From assembly GCA_003476685.1 (NCBI GenBank), contig DMVN01000063.1, forward strand, positions 20,856 through 47,527: DNA of 26,672 nucleotides, read 5' to 3'. A program made the translations under genes and the position numbers. How positions within the stretch are numbered: position 1 is the stretch's first letter; each line of letters starts with the position of its first letter. The notes below the pieces were generated by a model, which made no database searches, was not told where the DNA came from, and worked only from the letters and a program-made list of their open reading frames with translations. Origin of the DNA: Acidobacteriota bacterium. GTDB taxonomy: Bacteria; Acidobacteriota; Aminicenantia; Aminicenantales; Saccharicenantaceae. Below, piece after piece: positions 23,945 through 26,672 of the stretch.

Positions 23945-24781
23945 ATGGAAGCAAATCAACCTTTTCTCCGGGGACAAAAGTCAGAAATAAAAAAACGGAC
24001 AGAAGGTAACTGGCTGGCCTGGCTGAACCTGTTTGGTTTTCTGGGAATGGTAACGGTTAATTACCTGGCCAACGCCCTGCCCATAAACAACCTGGATACC
24101 GGCCAGCTTTCAGACAAGTACCCCAACCTGTTTGTGCCAGCCGGTTTCACTTTCTCCATCTGGGGGGTTATCTACCTGCTGCTGGCCGTTTTTATTTTCT
24201 TCTCGCTGAAGCAAGCCCTAACCGGGCGGGAAGTGTTCCCGGCTTTTAAGCGACTGGGCATCCTGTTTTTCCTGACCTGCCTGGCCAATGCCGGCTGGAT
24301 TTTTGCCTGGCACTACGAGAAGCTTATCCTCTCGCTGTTAGTCATGCTAACCCTGCTTATCCTGCTCATCATAATCTACCAGCGCCTGGACAGTCGCCCT
24401 TATGATGAAATTCGGCGTGATAAATTTCCGGCCAAACTTCCCTTCAGTATCTACTTAGGCTGGATTTCGGTAGCCACAGTGGCCAACACCACAGCTGTGC
24501 TGGTCGGCTTCAACTGGAACCGTTTCGGCCTGAGCGAGCAGTTCTGGACAGTGCTCCTGCTGGCTGTGGTGGTTATTTTAACCATAATCTTTATCTTTAA
24601 GAAAAAAGATTATCTTTACGCCCTGACCATCATCTGGGCTCTGCTGGGTATACTTTACAAAAGGATTCAAGATACCGCTTCAGCCGACCGGGCCGTGGAA
24701 ATTTCCATCCTGGTTTCCCTAGCTGTTATCTTTCTAATTTTAATTCTTCGAGCCAGTCGTCTGATAAAAACAAAACAGTAG
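23945..24781 (+). CDS. TspO/MBR-like tryptophan-rich membrane protein (long form)
   Basis: A 278-residue integral membrane protein with about seven or eight hydrophobic segments. The FVPAGFTFSIWGVIYLLLAV segment near 68-87, ALPINNLDTGQLSDKYPNLF in the first loop, LANAGWIFAWHYEK and tryptophan-rich helices match the longer TspO/MBR-related family annotated as tryptophan-rich sensory proteins; typical TspO is about 160 residues, so this form carries extra helices at the C-terminus. TspO proteins bind tetrapyrroles and other hydrophobic ligands; the function of the long form is poorly known. CAGGAGGG precedes ATG 23945. It is monocistronic, with 108 bp to the next gene. Confidence 0.85.
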   Translation: MEANQPFLRGQKSEIKKRTEGNWLAWLNLFGFLGMVTVNYLANALPINNLDTGQLSDKYPNLFVPAGFTFSIWGVIYLLLAVFIFFSLKQALTGREVFPAFKRLGILFFLTCLANAGWIFAWHYEKLILSLLVMLTLLILLIIIYQRLDSRPYDEIRRDKFPAKLPFSIYLGWISVATVANTTAVLVGFNWNRFGLSEQFWTVLLLAVVVILTIIFIFKKKDYLYALTIIWALLGILYKRIQDTASADRAVEISILVSLAVIFLILILRASRLIKTKQ

Positions 24782-24862
24782 ATTCAGCCGCCGGAAGCAT
24801 CAAGAGTTCAATCGGTTAGAACCCTATTAACCAAACTTGACAAAGAACCTCAAACTGGTTTA

Positions 24863-24878
24863 TTCCTGATATCAGGAA
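24863..24878. promoter_or_regulatory. Perfect 16-bp palindrome overlapping the protease ribosome site
   Basis: TTCCTGATATCAGGAA is exactly self-complementary and ends 11 bases before the matrixin start. Its right arm runs into the ribosome site AGGAAGGAGGG. An exact TTGACA lies at 24838-24843 but no good -10 follows at 17 bases. An operator or RNA stem could control translation here. Confidence 0.55.
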
Positions 24879-24889
24879 GGAGGGAAAAA

Positions 24890-25792
24890 ATGAAAAAGCT
24901 ACTGATCATTTTTACCATTTTTGTCTTTTGGCTCGCCTTCCCCGGACTGGCGGATAAGACCGTCAGGGATTCGGAAGAAGCTACCCACATCCTGGTAGGT
25001 GAAGTGACCGCAGTTGAAGGCTATTATGACTACAACGAGTATGGCGATTACCTGATTTTTAGCCGGGTTACGGTTCGGGTGGACAAAGAGTTAAAAGGAA
25101 AGGCGGAGAAATTTGTCTCCTTCACGGTTGAAGGCGGGGAAGTCGGCGAAATGGGGCTTCGCGTTTCCAACATGCCGGTCTTTAAGAAAGGTCAGGTCCA
25201 CAAACTGTACTTAAAAAAGCTAAACGGCTTATATAAGTTGATAAAGCAGGAAAAAATCAAGCCTGAAGCTAAACCTCAGACTGAATGCTGCGCTACCTTC
25301 GCTAAATGGCCGTCCAAGACTGCTTCTTATTACCTCAACCCGAATTGTAACGATATGAGTTCAGATTGCACCTGGGGGGAGATAGACCAGGGTTCAGGCA
25401 GCTGGCAGCCTGTTTTCAACCTGGTAATTGCTGGCAGCACTTCCATGACCAAGGTACGGCAGGATTATCAGAACATCGTCTTTTTCAGGAAGGCCAAAGG
25501 CGGTAGCACCATTGCCGTCACCTACACCTGGTACAATCGGACTACCGGTATTATCATTGAATTTGACATGATGTTCTACGACGGCTGGAAATACTTTAGC
25601 TTCGATAAAAATTGCACCGCAGCCTGCAATGGCGGTTTCTACCTGAGCGTGATTGCCGCCCACGAATTCGGCCACGCCATCGGACTGGACCATAACGACT
25701 GCACCACCTCCATTATGTACCCATATGCCGATTACTGCGAAACCGGGCTGGTCCAGAGCGTTGACCGAGCCTGTGCTGACACCATTTATTGA
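24890..25792 (+). CDS. Secreted matrixin-like zinc metalloprotease
   Basis: A 300-residue exported protein: signal peptide about 1-22, an N-terminal beta domain (about 30-122), a linker, then a metzincin catalytic domain (about 130-300). The zinc motif is HEFGHAIGLDH with ligands H258, H262 and H268 and catalytic E259, followed by the Met-turn SIMYPYA (M276), which places it with the matrixins (M10). Cysteines at 133/134, 153, 160, 242, 246 and 271 suggest disulfides, fitting secretion. No classical PRCGxPD cysteine-switch propeptide is visible, so activity may be controlled differently. A strong ribosome site precedes ATG 24890, partly inside a palindrome. Extracellular protein degradation is the likely role. 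Confidence 0.92.
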   Translation: MKKLLIIFTIFVFWLAFPGLADKTVRDSEEATHILVGEVTAVEGYYDYNEYGDYLIFSRVTVRVDKELKGKAEKFVSFTVEGGEVGEMGLRVSNMPVFKKGQVHKLYLKKLNGLYKLIKQEKIKPEAKPQTECCATFAKWPSKTASYYLNPNCNDMSSDCTWGEIDQGSGSWQPVFNLVIAGSTSMTKVRQDYQNIVFFRKAKGGSTIAVTYTWYNRTTGIIIEFDMMFYDGWKYFSFDKNCTAACNGGFYLSVIAAHEFGHAIGLDHNDCTTSIMYPYADYCETGLVQSVDRACADTIY

Positions 25793-26281
25793 CAGCCATC
25801 AGGCAGGCAAGGCCAGCTCACCCGAACGAGCTGACTGCATCTGGCAAAGAAAATATCAGTAGAAGGAGAAAAAAGATTGGCATGAAAGGGGGAAAAGAAT
25901 CGCAGCCATAGATGTTCTCATTCTGCAAGCTTGAGCCCAGCTGAGCTTTTCCCGTCCGCCAGTCCATGAGCTGTCATAATTACAGGACCGGTTTAATGAA
26001 TAACAAACGGAAGCCTAAGAGAGTTACCCTGAGCAGCCAGTCACACTAAAATCCTGTCAGGCTATATCTTCTACCTTTGCTCTTCTCATTTTTTTATTCA
26101 AACATCTTCATAACCAGGCGCCTTCCAGCAGACATCATCGACCTGACTCAGGCCTGACTTAGGCCAATTTAATGACCCCGGCCGATGCCGATTTTTGTTT
26201 CCCCTCGATTATTAAAGGGCTCTTTCTATATCAGTCAGACCAAAAATAGGATAAAATTTGAACGCTGGAAGGTACTATAAA
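25793..26281. other. Intergenic region before the helicase gene
   Basis: About 490 bp with no supported gene. It has small inverted repeats only (for example CAGCTC/GAGCTG near 25813-25832 and GGCCT/AGGCC near 26147-26164). No promoter with good spacing is visible before 26282. Confidence 0.5.
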
Positions 26282-26672
26282 ATGAGCTCGGACCGAACAA
26301 AAGAAGGCAATCAGGAATCAGCAGCCCCGGGCCGCAGCCGGCTTCAAGCCCTGCGGGCTGAAATCTCCAGACTTCTTCCTCAAGCCATGCTCCGGGATTC
26401 ATACCGCGTCCGGGAAAAACTGGCTCAAATCCTCAGTTCCAGCCTGCCGCGGCGCAACCCGGCTAAAGCCACCGACCTGCTCCTGCGGCTGAAGCAGCAG
26501 TTAGAAGAGTCAGCTGAAGAAAAAAGAGCCCGCCAGCGCCGCAAGCCGCGCCTGTCCTATCCGCATGAGCTGCCCATCACCAGGCACCGCCAGGAGATAG
26601 TCCGGGCCATAAAAGAGAATCGGGTAGTCATAGTCTGCGGCGAAACCGGCTGCGGCAAGAGCACCCAGCTGC
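26282..26672 (+). CDS. hrpA: ATP-dependent DEAH-box RNA helicase HrpA-like (3' truncated)
   Basis: The open frame runs from ATG 26282 off the right edge, about 130 codons. After a charged Arg/Glu-rich N-terminal region it reads SYPHELPITRHRQEIVRAI and then VVIVCGETGCGKSTQL, which is the pattern immediately before and through motif I (Walker A, GETGCGKST) of the HrpA/PRP2 family of DEAH helicases. HrpA resolves stalled or collided ribosomes and processes RNA. GGAAGG lies about 10 bases upstream of the start. The N-terminal extension resembles other bacterial HrpA proteins. Only the first part of the helicase core is in the window, so the length and C-terminal domains cannot be checked. Confidence 0.88.
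   Translation, partial: MSSDRTKEGNQESAAPGRSRLQALRAEISRLLPQAMLRDSYRVREKLAQILSSSLPRRNPAKATDLLLRLKQQLEESAEEKRARQRRKPRLSYPHELPITRHRQEIVRAIKENRVVIVCGETGCGKSTQL

Overview
The window reads as a chromosomal segment of an uncultured-type, secretion-rich Gram-negative bacterium. My best guess is Candidatus Aminicenantes or another Acidobacteriota relative. That is inference from gene content: tandem 6-bladed beta-propeller proteins, DUF3857/transglutaminase proteins, many signal peptides and lipoboxes, and an Isp-type [NiFe] hydrogenase. I see no rRNA, tRNA, CRISPR array, transposase, integrase or phage gene.

Layout. (1) 1-5089: an Isp-type (HynS-Isp1-Isp2-HynL-like) membrane [NiFe]-hydrogenase locus. 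The left edge probably holds only the last residues of the small subunit. Then come a cytochrome b-like membrane subunit, an HdrD-like Fe-S subunit, a small SpoIIAA/STAS-like protein in an unexpected position, the catalytic large subunit, and after a 0.5-kb AT-rich gap its C-terminal maturation protease. (2) 5123-7125: a lipoate-protein ligase and a ferritin with all ferroxidase ligands. (3) 7254-11485, minus strand: two overlapping DUF3857/transglutaminase genes. The upstream one has an intact Cys-His-Asp triad; in the downstream one Cys and His are replaced. (4) 11636-14739: an Smr-domain protein, a Cys-rich lipoprotein, a metallophosphoesterase and a second small lipoprotein. (5) 14874-18348: three tandem secreted 6-bladed beta-propeller proteins sharing a GQGPxE(F/L) motif. 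(6) 18689-25792: an APC-family amino-acid permease, an L-arabinose isomerase-like protein with a signal peptide, an SGNH/GDSL hydrolase, a long TspO/MBR-like membrane protein and a secreted matrixin-type zinc protease. (7) From 26282 the 5' end of an hrpA-type DEAH helicase, cut by the right edge.

How the parts fit. The hydrogenase would oxidise periplasmic H2 and pass electrons through Isp2 and Isp1 to the quinone pool, with the protease finishing the large subunit. The central and right parts encode mainly envelope and secreted proteins (lipoproteins, propellers, hydrolase, protease), consistent with an organism that degrades external polymers or peptides.

The most unusual non-coding signal is a family of short dispersed repeats with a GGGGACAC core (at least six copies in both orientations, several sitting on or just after stop codons). 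It resembles REP/RAYT-type elements, but no transposase is present here.
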